Source: Stereocaulon alpinum (Eukaryota; Ascomycota; Lecanoromycetes; Lecanorales; Stereocaulaceae). From it: 64,000 nt of DNA. The stretch is taken from assembly GCA_018257865.1 (NCBI GenBank), contig JAEUBA010000025.1:62001-126000 (forward strand), written 5' to 3'. Under the pieces are notes generated by a model, which was given only the letters and a program-made list of their open reading frames with translations, did not search any database and was not told the origin of the DNA. Positions 34,292 to 45,257 of the stretch are shown here, piece by piece. The translations under genes were made by a program, and so were the position numbers. How positions within the stretch are numbered: the stretch's first letter is position 1; every line of letters begins with the position of its first letter.

Positions 34292-35141
34292 GGATAGTTG
34301 TTGGGAATTGGAAATTGGGATTCGGAAACCTGGCGTTAGAGGGGAAGTAGGTTGTGGATTTTGGATACCCATGAGCGCTTTTGGTGAACTGTGCACGCTA
34401 GAGTTTATGAGCAAGGGCCGAGTATGATTTAGTACGTTGTTTGATGTTGCAGATGAATTGTTGAGCTTGAATAACCTACTCTAGAGCAAGGAGTGCGCTC
34501 ACCTGCGAGCCATTGATCAGGTATAAATATATAAATAATGGCTTGGGTCGGCCGATACTGGAAAGATGCTAAGCTTGATTTCGTGACTCGGATAGTTTAT
34601 GGAAAACAGAGAACATTTACAAAAGCGAGAAGGGGTAGAAGATCCGTTCAGGATGAGACTGAATCTCCAAGAAATGGAGATGGTAAGCGATGATTGTGGA
34701 AGCATTCATCTTCATTGATCTGATCTATCATTCTTCAACATACAAATACCGCATCGCAGAATGAGTAACGCAAGCTTCCCCCACCCCTAATATCACCCCT
34801 TTTCCCGACCACCAACAGTCGTTCGCCCCAATTCCTGAATTGATAACGCCAGGATGCAGTGGTATACCTTACCTAGATGGTCCAAGCCTTCCGAAGTACG
34901 CCCAAGAAAAAAATCGAAAAAGGCGCCACCTGTACCCTCCCAGACCAAAATATGCCAAGTCATCAACGTCCAATGCGCCCCGGATCAAGAAGAGCCCCAC
35001 GCATTACCTCACTGAAACCTCCGTTATTCCCAGAAACCGTACAAATCATTATCCAAAGTGCAAACTCGGCCGTCGTTCCCCCTAAATCGTTTGCCCCAAC
35101 TCACCAATTCACCTCGCTGCAGGTCCGTGTCGATCAAAGCC
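34292..35141. other. Convergent intergenic region between wdr8 and spt20
   Basis: 850 bp containing both 3' UTRs. Short open frames only (34840-35085, 34877-35302); the latter overlaps the spt20 end on the other strand. No repeat or RNA gene was recognised. Confidence 0.4.
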
Positions 35142-37957
35142 TTATTGCATACCACCTATTCCGCCTCCGTTCATATGCGGATTCTGCTGTGCGCCGTTCA
35201 TATTCTGCACCCCCGCACCCCCCATATGCGGCATCTGCGAGAACTGCGTCATACCCTGGAAAGCCCTCGCCTGCTCCTCAGTCACGGGCCGGCCGCCCAT
35301 AATACCCCCAGGCACATTTATACCGCTCATTCCCTGCATCTGCTGCATCTGCTGCATATGGTGGAGTTGTTGCGCATGCTGTTGTTTCTGCTGCATAGCC
35401 CTCCGGAATTGCTCGTTTCCCATTTGCTGAGCTTTCTGTTTTAACATGTTTTGCTCTGGCATAGGAATGTTTTGGGGATTACCACCGTACTTTTGGGCAC
35501 ATTGTTGCATGAGCATGAGATGAGCCTTCCGTATTTGGTCTCGCAGATATTGTTGCTGCATTTGGTTCAATACGGGATTGGCCTGCTGTTGGGAGTGTTG
35601 TTGGGGATGCTGCTGTGGTGGAGAAGTACCATTTGGTATGTTTGGGTGGCCAGCTCCATTACCGAGGGCTTGATGGTGCATTGCCAGAGATCTCTGATAT
35701 TCCTGTTGCTGTTGACGTTGCTGGTTTAATTGAGCTTGTTGGTGGAGGGTCTGCATGTGGCCTGGATTACGGTCTGGGGAGATTTGTGGATTTGGAGATC
35801 CATTTTGCATTCGCTGCTGCTGCTGCTGCTGCTGCTGCATTTGCTGCTGTTGCTGCTGATATTGTTGCTGCTGATGTCGGCGTGCCAATATTTCCATTTG
35901 CTGTTGCTGCGAGAGTTGAGGCGGTGGCCCATTTAGGTGATGATTGGCAATTACATTGTGGCTCATAATAGGATTGCTAGCCATGGGCATGGGCGGACTG
36001 CCTTGTGGCACGCGAGGGGTTGCTTGCTGCATAGAAGGTGTTCCATTCATCTGTGGCGTACTTGTGCGACTAGGTGCCCGTTGTCGGCTTCGTTGCTGGG
36101 CCATGGGAACACCACCAACATGTCCGTGTTGCATAGCTGACGTGGGGCGTGGCGGACTGCTCGTGACTTGTCCATTCATATGTACGTTGTTGACCAGTGG
36201 TGACGAATTGTTGTGAGGGGTCACATTCCTTACTACTGGTGAAGAGTTTTGAGCTTGCGAGATACCATTTGGCAGAGGATGACCGTGGGCGGGTTGGTTT
36301 TGGACTGCCAATTGTTGTTGTCGTCGGGCTTCCCGCGCTTGAAGATCAAGAGTCATCTGTTGCTGACGGTGCAGGTTACGTATACTTTGCTGTTCTTGGG
36401 CAACTTGTGCTGCTCTGCTCTCAGTCTGTTCTCTATTCAGTCGTTCCTGTTGCTCCATCCGCCGCTTGTTCTCTGCTGCTTGAGCCTCCTTCTGAGCCTT
36501 TTCGATTGCTTCGCGCTCTGCTCGGTCTTTGTGCTCAGCTCTGATGTTCTTGATAGCTTGCCAGGTCTCGAAACGCGGCTCGAAGGTTGTGCCACCAGCC
36601 TCCCCATCAGTCGTTCCAGCTTTAACGCCAGCAGCTCCGGAAGCACCATGTCTCTCATCCATAATAAGCATGAACTCCTGTTCTTGTGCTGCGATAGCCT
36701 CGTCGGCCGCCAACTCAGCCTCAGTTCGCTTTCGGGCCTTAGGAGCAGGATGATGTTCTTTGTGCCTTGGATCAGTAAGAGTGCCGAGGACTTTGAACGT
36801 ATCCTCGATGTTGTCTACTGGATCCAGAAATAGTGGAGGAGCGGTGGTCGAAATTGCTTTGCTTTCAAACCCATGAATTTCGGATCCGCTGATACTCATT
36901 TTCACCTTCTTCAGTGGAGGAGGCCCACTGGCAAAAGGTGTAGGTGGTACAGCAGACAGAGGAGTAGCTGGCACCGTCGCAGAGGCGGGCGTGCGGGGAA
37001 CAGCAATCGACTGCTTGCGGTTATTCCGCGGGTCTACTGTATTTGCTTGAATGTAAACCTCTTCGTGCAACGAGAGTGGTGTTGGGAAGAGAACGACAGT
37101 GAAGATTTTTGGCCCCTTCTCCGCTTGCTTGCCGTTGGAATTTGTTGTTGAATCCGCTTGACTGGCGTCCTTGTTCTTGTCACTCTCGGCCATTGCATCT
37201 TCCTTTTGTGGATATGGTACATAAGGTGAAGGAGTAAGGTGTTCGTTGTAATTGTGAATCGAGAAAGGAATGTTCTTGTCAGATTTCGAGGTACTCGTAG
37301 CCGTAGATGACGAGGTCCCCGAGTTGGTCCTATGATCTTGTACTTGGACGATTAGACAGCCCTCGTAAAATCGTACTTGAGCATTTTGCAACTCCTCGAG
37401 CATATCATGTGGTATTGTTTGGGTTTTCAGGTGCTCTAGGATGAACTTCATGGGCGAATTGTATGAGAAGCTGCCGTCTTGCTGGTCGAAGCGGAAGTGT
37501 GTCAGGTGGAGATGTATGATCAGTGAAGGAGGCCTGGTTTTGTATCTCTTCAAAATATGGGACTGGGTTTTCACTGGGTGATTCTGTTAGTACATGTTCA
37601 TAGGGATCCAGGACTTTCGGAGGTACCAAATGGTTCCGTCATCCTCCTGAGGACTCTTCTCTCCCCATCTGGTCCACCTTTCCCGTTTCGATTGCGTAGC
37701 TGGGCATCCGCAGGCTTTTGAGAATCTCTTCTCCGGTTCCCAAAGCGAGACCCTAGCCCATTCACGTCGCCATTGAGACCACTCGTGGTGGCCGCAGATG
37801 GATGCTGAAAGCCAGAGGAGGGTCTCTTAGAGCTCGTAGTGGGTGACCGGGAAGACTGGGAAGACTGCACCCCATTAGTCTGGACGTTGGGAAGAGGTGG
37901 GCGCTTCATTTTCTGCTGGTGGGGAGCCGAAGGCTTTGTCGCTACGGCAGTGGCCAT
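35142..37957 (-). CDS. spt20: SAGA complex subunit Spt20
   Basis: Structural subunit of the SAGA transcription coactivator; in the nucleus it holds the complex together. Two exons in transcript order: 37957-37627 and 37573-35142, 920 aa. The intron (GTACCT...TACTAAC...CCCAG) joins MTEPF to VKTQSHILKRYKTRPPSL. The Spt20 domain follows directly: LIIHLHLTHFRFDQQDG, SFSYNSPMKFILEHLK, TIPHDMLEELQNAQVRFYEG, CLIVQVQDHR, then QADSTT...GPKIFTVVLFPTPLS and further LHEEVYIQA. The C-terminal half is low-complexity, Gln/Met/Pro/Asn-rich, with long Gln runs from CAG codons. The N-terminal exon is basic and Ser-rich. An acceptor seven bases upstream of the one chosen would break phase. Confidence 0.95.
35813..35873. 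repeat. CAG/CTG trinucleotide repeat encoding poly-Gln in spt20
   Basis: Plus-strand GCT/CTG repeats, pure from 35813 to 35838 and interrupted afterwards, encode Gln runs in Spt20. Length variation between strains is likely. Confidence 0.85.
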
Positions 37958-38537
37958 GATCAGTGCTGTCCAAAAAGTACGTAGGACAGGCGAGCTTCAG
38001 CGAAGGAGTGTAGAGATCTCCAATGGCTACCAAGACGCCCAATATCTCTGAGCTTCCTCATGGGCAGCGCGCATTGGGAGCGGGGAGATGCGCGCAGTAT
38101 GTGACCGAACGTTTCGTGGAGAAACTCGCTGAAAGGTCCCCGGAAGTGATGCTAGCCCTTATGTCTAAAGCTACAAGTGCTAGTAGATACGTGGAGCAAG
38201 GTGATGAGTGGTAGCGAGCGATGGGAGGGTATGACGAAAAGTGAGGCAGTGGTGCAGTTCGAAGTCCCGATATCACAAGGGCACATGCTAGCGCCTTTTC
38301 GGAACAATGACAAAGTCACGATTCTCATCTTTACTCACAATGACTACAAATGTTTCAACTATACGGAGCATCCTGTTTCACTGCTCATCTGTGCGCTCTA
38401 AACACTAAATGACGCCGCAATGTCCCAAGATGATTCAATTCCTGCCCCAGAGAAGGTCATTAATTTCAAAACCAAGACGTCGTAAATCGCTGGCTTGCGC
38501 AAAGCTTCCATTGAATCATTCACCCCATCCTCTTCGT
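37958..38537. other. Intergenic region upstream of spt20
   Basis: 580 bp between the spt20 start and the 3' end of the next minus-strand gene. Short open frames on both strands, none convincing. Confidence 0.4.
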
Positions 38538-39915
38538 TCAATCATGTAGTGAGATGCGTCTTTTCCAGTCCTCTCCAACACGAAGGCTCTCTACCACTTC
38601 TATGCCCTTGCCAAGTCCAATTCTTGGATCATCCTGCCACCACTTCTCCTTCGTCTCTTCCCCACGCTCATCTTCGCTATCGACAAGCCCGCCATGACCA
38701 CTCTCATCGCCAACAACAAGTACAATTTGACCAACCCAGCCTTTAATCTGGTCAATGCCATCACCCCGCTCTCCAGATATCGTTTGTTGAAGGTAGACAC
38801 TCTCAGGGCCAAGGTGTCGCAAAAGATGAACGTAGCCAGTAGGAGTTGTGAATGGCATGATCATGGTGTCCTTCTCAACCAGCGCCTGGGCTTGAGCGTA
38901 GAGCGTATCAAACATTTTGGACCTGGTAGGTGGCAATTCAGGCTCAGGAGACTTTTCGCCTTGACTCTGTGCATCTTCGTGGCCGATATTTGAGTAAGAA
39001 GAAGCGATTGACAAGGGGGTTTGGCCAGATGGCGAGCCAGCAAGCGGATGCTGCTTGAGATCCGGGGCGTAGATGAGGACGAAGTTGCGCGATTCCGCGT
39101 CTATATGTTCTCGTAGATGTGATAGAATTGACTACTTGAAGTGTAAGTGTATTGCGCAATTAGACGTCTTATTGGAAGCTTACAGCATGCTCTTGATGAT
39201 AGTCGGCGTCCTCACTATGCTCATAGTCTGTCTCAGCAGACACAACGATCGCAACGGTCTTTCGTTTGGCCCCAGGCTTGGCCCCAGAATATGCCGCTTG
39301 TCTAATAGTTGCAGAACTCGAGCTTTCCATATCTCGCATTTCGGGGCCTACCCGACCTATTGCCGTGCCCGTGTGCGAACCGGCCTCTTCCGACCACCTC
39401 GAGTGGTCTTCATAACCCGTCTTATCTTCCTCCCGGATCGATGACAAGGCGCCGCCAACTGCAGCACCAGCAGCTGTCATGCCCGCAACGACACGTCGAC
39501 TTGCGCCATCTAATATCTGCTGTGGGCTCGGTGTCCGTCTCAAGGCTCCAGACATTCGCGCAACGATGCTTTCATCGTCCTGGCCTCTTCCATCCGGGCC
39601 AGACGCGTATGGATGCTGTCCTGGGGGTCCATCAAATCCTGGAGGGCCTTGAGAGTCTGAGGGAGGGTCGTTGTAACCTTGTGGTGGGGGACCGTACCCC
39701 GTGCCAGGAGTGGGCCCGTTACCATAGCCAGGTGGAGGAGGTCCGGGACGCAGGTCGTCTTCTTCATCATCTTTTCTTTCGCTCCATACCCAAGCCACAA
39801 GCCCAGCTGTTGCGACTGTGACGGTCACAGCCAATGGGATCCAATAGCCCCAAGCGGTTCTTCGCGTCGAAGCTCCATAGGTCTGGCGGCGGTGACGCTC
39901 GTAGGGATAAGACAT
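38538..39915 (-). CDS. Single-pass membrane-anchored protein, possibly Pex22-like
   Basis: 441-aa protein from exons 39915-39184 and 39131-38538 (transcript order); a 52-nt intron joins DYHQEHA to SILSHLREHID. A basic N-terminus is followed by one hydrophobic anchor at about residues 23-45 (WGYWIPLAVTVTVATAGLVA), a Pro/Gly-rich stalk (PPPPGYGNGPTPGTGYGP), and then a globular part with Rossmann-like beta strands: RKTVAIVVSAETDYEH, RNFVLIYAPDLKQHPL, EKDTMIMPFTTPTGYVHLLR and GWVGQIVLVVGDESGHGGLV. The layout of a short lumenal tail, a membrane anchor and a cytosolic Rossmann-like domain fits Pex22, which anchors the ubiquitin-conjugating enzyme Pex4 to peroxisomes; filamentous fungi have such proteins. 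I recall the family but cannot confirm it from motifs, so the name is tentative while the gene is solid. Confidence 0.85.
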
Positions 39916-40803
39916 TCTACCGAAGAAACATAGAAGAGATTCTTAGCGGTGCGTGGCCAACAATTGGCCATGCGCTCGCAAGATTGAGATCTTAGGTGTT
40001 TGTTGACAGCTGAGGCTGGAAATGGACGGGAGGCTGGTGGGCGGGACACGGCTAGGCTTGGCCCGCGTAGACTTGCCGTAGTGAAATATCAGAAAGCTTT
40101 TGAGTCGAAACGATCTATTATCCCTTTGACCGGCAGAGATGCACACCCCCCAAAACTAAACCCGATTAGGTGCTAGTATGTGTGTAAACACCGACCTCCG
40201 GCGCTAGTCCTCGATTTTTGGCGCTAAATCAAGAAAGTAAACAATGGTTGTAATATGCATAGATATAACAATTTTGCAGCGATTCCTACCAAAATAAATA
40301 TATATAACTATTGCTATCTTAATTTGTGTCCGCCGGATCATCTAGCTAAATGCATAAAGTCTGCACCGGGGGTAAAGCTTATAAATCAGACACTTTTTAC
40401 CCTTAGAATTAATATCTGAGTACCCTGGAAGGTTCCTAGGACCTAGGCCCTAAAGCTACCCTAGGGATCCGCCTTATGCGGTACTAACCCGCTATAACAG
40501 CTGGTTTGGGTACCACGTTTAGGGGCCACCCCGCCCGGAAAATCATGCAGAAAGCGCCTCAGCAGCATACACAGCCCTATAGGGCTTAGTTCCCGCAGGG
40601 TGTGCATCTCTGCCGGTCAAAGGGATACCCACTTATCCAACGTTACGCATGCATGAGAGAGTAAGACATTAGCTACGTAGACCATCTACAAACCTCATAA
40701 TGAAAAGAATAAGTTAGCCGGAAGTATTGCGAATTATTCAATAACATCGGCGATGATTTTGCAATAAAATCCTAGCCGTCGACATCTGACACACGGAAGC
40801 GTC
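39916..40803. other. Divergent promoter interval carrying a MITE
   Basis: 890 bp between two divergently transcribed genes, more than half of it made of the inserted element at 40121-40625. Outside the element I see no conserved sites with confidence. Confidence 0.6.
40121..40625. mobile_element. MITE with 28-bp perfect terminal inverted repeats and TA target duplication
   Basis: The left end 40121-40148 (starting TCCCTTTGACCGGC) is an exact reverse complement of the right end 40598-40625. TA dinucleotides flank both ends (40119-40120 and 40626-40627), as expected for a Tc1/mariner-type target duplication. The 505-bp element has no transposase frame and an AT-rich left interior (TATATATA-containing, about 40250-40330), so it is a non-autonomous miniature element. 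It sits between the 5' ends of the Pex22-like gene and the eIF2B gamma gene. The perfect repeats suggest recent insertion. Superfamily assignment rests only on the TA duplication. Confidence 0.92.
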
Positions 40804-42704
40804 ATGCCTCATGCTCTAGGCGTTCCTTTCCCGGGCTTCCAGGCCATCATACTTTGTGGTCCTGGAGTTTCGTTGAATACCTTTACTGCGAATCCTGAAG
40901 AATTCCCGAAAGCTTTAGTGCCCATTGCCAATCGACCTATGGTATGGTACCCTTTGGATTGGTGCTATCGTATGGGTATTACTAGTAAGTCTTAATGCTC
41001 TCTTGATTGCTCATGCGCTCCCTGGGATGGCTCTTTCCTCAGAGAGTGTTTGTGCGTTCGTCATGTTTTGCAGATCTTCTTGGGTTTCAGTCCCTACACC
41101 TTCTTATATCTCATGAGGTTGAATGTTTTCGCATACGCATTGCTAGCTTTCAAAATCTGTTTGAACTTCGCCCCCAATTGTGGCGGCAGGCTTCATATTA
41201 TGTACTGAGCAATAGTCAAGATATACACCTCGTTACCCCCTCTGCATCCGCCTTTGCCATCAGAACGGCCCTCGCCCAAAACCCGCACCTCACCTCTTTA
41301 CCTCTTCCGAAACCAGACGTCCTCTTTCCGGACGGCTTGTCACAGAATACTCCAACCGCAGAGATATTCCGCCGTCCCGAAGTCCAAGCAGTAATCACTG
41401 GTGATTTTTTGGTGCTACCATGTGATCTCGTTTGCGAGCTGCCAGGGGAAGCCTTGGTTGAAGCATGGATGATCCATCAGGGCGGTCTTGGAGGAGCCTT
41501 CCATGACTCAGATGATTACAAAGGACCAAAAATGGGCCTAGGTGGAGAAAATGGAGGGCGGCGAGGCGGTCTAGGCGTATGGTTCGAGACGAAAGGCGAA
41601 GATAGCACCAAAGGTACTGAGACGGACTTTGTGATCACGACCTCATTACCACCGCCAGCTGCTCCTCCGCCAGAAGGCTCATTACGACCGCATATCTCGA
41701 AAGTTCTCTACTCCACCACAACTGACACACTCCGCGACATCACAGAAGAGAAGAAAGGCTTCCCAATACGGCATGGCCTGATCCGCAAACACGGCAGGCT
41801 ACGAATGCTTACTACTCACCGCGACGCCCACATCTACCTATTCCCCTACTGGGTTCTCGAAATGATCAAGCAGAACGAGTACTTCGACAGTATAAGCGAA
41901 GACGTGGTAGGCTGGTGGGCTAAAGCCGGCTGGCAAGATGGTCTAGCAGAGAAGCTACAACTAGGCAAGATCTTCGACCCGACGTCGACCTCTGAGCGCA
42001 ACGACGGCGAAAGCGGCAGCCATGCAAGCAACAACGTCGAAGACGAAATCGACCTTGCGAGCATGAGCAGCACATACACCTCCGCTCTCCGCTCCTCCAC
42101 CAAATCAGCCCCAACCAAAATCACACCAATAAAGAACCCAACCCCCTCAATCCCGCCAATGCTCTCTTACATCCATCCCACGGGCCCCTCAACGCCTTTG
42201 ATCCGCCGCGTCGATAACTCGCACCTTCTCCTGCATACATCCCTTTACCTGGCAACACTCCCACCAACCACCGACCCCCCAGCTGATTCCACACCCTCCC
42301 CCTTCTCCCACAAAGAAAAAATCTCCAGCACCCTAATCGCAGAGAAAACAAACATTCACGCTCCCACAACCTTAATCGCGCCCAATACAACAATAGCAAC
42401 CCACGCAGTCATCAAATCCTCCGTCATAGGCGCAAATTGCGTCATCGAAGCCGGAGTACGACTGACGGGGTGCTTACTTATGGATGGAGTGACTGTGGGC
42501 GCGAAGAGCGTGCTGCAGGGTTGTATCATTGGGCGGCGGGCGGTTGTAGGGATGGAGTGTAATCTGAGGGAATGTGAGGTGCAGGAAGGGTACAAGGTTG
42601 AAGAGGGGAGGGAGGCGAAGGGGGAGAAGTTTATGGTTTTTGAAGGGTTGGAGGAGGCGGGTGTGGAGGATGAAGAAGGCGAGATGGTGGTTGATGAGGC
42701 ATGA
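40804..42704 (+). CDS. gcd1: Translation initiation factor eIF2B subunit gamma
   Basis: Gamma subunit of the guanine-nucleotide exchange factor for eIF2 (Gcd1 in yeast), part of its catalytic subcomplex in the cytosol. Exons: 40804-40984 and 41221-42704, 554 aa. The nucleotidyl-transferase-like N-terminus reads FQAIILCGPGVSLNTFT, FPKALVPIANRPMVWYPLDW, then across a 236-nt intron MGIT-NIHLVTPSASAF, and AVITGDFLVLPCDLVCELPG. The C-terminus has hexapeptide left-handed beta-helix repeats: EKTNIHAPTTLIAPNTTI, HAVIKSSVIGANCVIEAG, LTGCLLMDGVTVGAKSVL and QGCIIGRRAVVGMECNLREC. The intron is long for this window but the chosen acceptor keeps phase. An acidic tail ends the protein. Confidence 0.93.
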
Positions 42705-45257
42705 ACATAGGACGGTGCGGACGAGGTATATGATGTCGCGAACATAATAGGTGGCATTTCGGCATGTCATTGGATGATAGTATCTTCGATATGGACGAGC
42801 TCGTCACAAATAGAAGAATAGTAATGGAATCGATACATAGTCACCAATTCCACAAACCAGACAATAAGGACTCTTCCAAGCCCATGCCGCTGAATTGACA
42901 TCCACACAGATCCTCCACTGCGCTGCGTCAACCGCAGCGCTTCCTGCGAACTCCCCGTAAACCTCGAACCTCTCAAGTATCCAACATACCGTGATGGTCC
43001 CCAACTCTCCCTTCATTCCGCACTATCAAACATCCAGTCGCAAAGGTATGTATTAACGCCTTAACGCAAGATCCTCTCCACCAAATGAAACTGTCAATCC
43101 ATTTATGGTCCATGAAATGACAGAGCCTTTCATGAGCTGCAATGCTCCATGTGTTCAGGGAGGCCCAACTAGGATTGGTTGTTTCCGCCCGTGGTGTGTA
43201 TCGGCGGTAGATGGCGTTATTGACAAGGTTTGATTGGGTTTCTCGTGGAGTTTGTGGATATAGATGGGGATGAGGGGATGTTATCTGAGCATGCGCAGCG
43301 GAAGACCCTCGACAGGTGCCTTTGCTACAGAAGGGTCTTTGTTGTTCGATGTGTCTTCTGAATCGTAAGGACGGAACGTAGAATGTTTGACATATCGCAG
43401 ACCAGAGTGCTTTTGTGGAGTGCTTTTGATCAAGTCCGATAGCAAAGATCGAGCATCCCTATAGCCTTGGAAGAGCCGACCCAGTGACGGGGTGTATTGA
43501 CGAAAGTAGTTCTGGCCAGAGCCAAGAGCTCCGAGACAATTGAGGGATGTCAGTCTATCCCCACATATAGCAGTGGAAAGTGGCTCACGCAAACCAAGAT
43601 GCAAGCAAAGTCATCGTCTGCAAGGCTTTTCTGTCCATTGCGCAGAAGATTTGTTCCCTGGCCGAAGTCGACCTCCAGGTGGAGGAGTCGCAGGTCGGCA
43701 ACGTTCGTAGAGGTTCGACAAGGCCCAGCGGTGGGTGGCGATTTCTGGGAAGATACTGAAGCTCTCGTACGAGAGTCCTGAAGCTCAATTAGCAGCTTGA
43801 AAATCTCGGTCGCACCCAAAATCACCTCCATCAGCCCATCGATCGCCAACCGCCCTCCAAACCCGTATCTCAAGCTATAAGATACGCAGAACACCAGCTA
43901 TCCGAATCTTCCGAGCATGCACGTTCTCAAACTCTAATACTCTAAAGAGTGGGTCAGGTTGCAGGCTAAGAAGAATGTGCAAACGCCTCGTATCCTAACA
44001 TACCTATAGGGATTCAATAAACCCGGACCCTGATATTGACTCCAATGTCAACTAAAAGCTGTCCTGCATGACCGAGTCGGGTGTCAACGGGTGCCATATA
44101 GCTAATGTGGTCAAACCTCAGTCTCGAGTTGGTAGATGGCGTCTAAGCTTCGAGAAGGGTAGGAGTACGTTGAATTCTGAGATTCAATGGATAATATGCA
44201 GCTAGTGGCACTCGAATCACAGTCTCGACTTTCCCTCGGAGAATTTAATGATGTCAGTTCTGTGGGATTTGCGCATATCGAGGTGCAGATTGGTTGAGGT
44301 TGGAGTACAATCTGGGGAAGGTCGCGCAGGTACGCAGGACGCAGGCGCTAGAACCAAGTATGGCAAATTCCAACCCAATCAGCAATTCATGATAGTATTG
44401 TTGGACCCACATTCCAGAGCGAGCTTGTCTCAAGCCGTTGTGGGGAAAGAGTCCCCACAGAATTCCCTGCATATGCACGATGCGGTTGCTGGCGCAGGAT
44501 CTCAGAAACTCTTTGGCTCGGCCAGGTCGGGCACTATGTAGGTAGCTCAAAAAGTATCAGATCTTGTGGAGCTCGTTGGAGGGTGGGGGGACATCCTGGT
44601 CTTCTTCATTCCTATTCATCATTCCTCCAGTGGATGTCAGAAGATATGTTACAGTTGTAGCTACTGTAGCCCAGCTGACAGTGCCTCGGTGGGCTTGATT
44701 GCTATGCAATGTATGACATGATTGGAGGCTGCTAACAGACCCTCGAAATGCTTTGATCGACCAATGGACGGACGAGCGCACTTTCTGGCAGGATTACCAA
44801 TGATTCTAGTGTTGAACCTCTTGTATTCAACCGAGTTCACAGTGCCGTTGTCTCTTGATCAGCCGTACGCAAGAGCGAAATGAAGCCTGCGCTGAAGGCT
44901 TTATTCGCAAGGTAGACAGCGTTCGTGCTGCTAGATCGTGCATACTCACCTGGACCCTTATTTCACAGCTGTTAGATGCCCACTAGAATTTCTGTAAGCC
45001 ACAGTGCTGGGTTCCCAGCTGAGACACTTCTTATTAGCCAGCATTCCACTTGCCTTGCTCCAATAATAGCTCAGACGCCTCTTGATTATCTCTTCAATCC
45101 TGGGCCTGCGGAGAAGAACCCCAAAACTCTATAAGGCCCTCTGAAAGACTCGAAAGCTCTTGTCGTAGATTTCGCTGAGCTAAGGACCAAAAAAGCTCTT
45201 CAAAGGTACCTCTCTAAAGATATAGGACAGTAAGCATAGTCTCAAATCCCGCAGAGT
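42705..45257. other. 2.5-kb poorly coding region
   Basis: Open frames on both strands are short. The best candidate is the minus-strand pair near 43281-43894, listed separately. No repeats, transposon ends or RNA genes were recognised. A plausible 3' splice site (CTGAT...TGTACAG) lies just before 45288 and may belong to the leader of the next gene. Confidence 0.35.
43281..43894 (-). CDS. Doubtful two-exon hypothetical protein
   Basis: Two minus-strand frames look protein-like: 43894-43550 (IDGLMEVILGATEIFKLLIE, then LRLLHLEVDFGQGTNLLRNG) and 43604-43281 (LNCLGALGSGQNYFRQYTPS, then FQGYRDARSLLSDLIK). A GTGAGC donor and a GATAG acceptor lie between them, but the phases of these two do not match, so either another junction is used or the gene is broken. 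The amphipathic helices faintly recall fungal HeLo-like N-terminal domains; this is weak. Confidence 0.25.

Noticed and set aside
35451..36216. Leucine-rich plus-strand frames opposite spt20
   Set aside because: They are the reverse translation of the Gln-rich CAG region of spt20, not real Leu-rich proteins.
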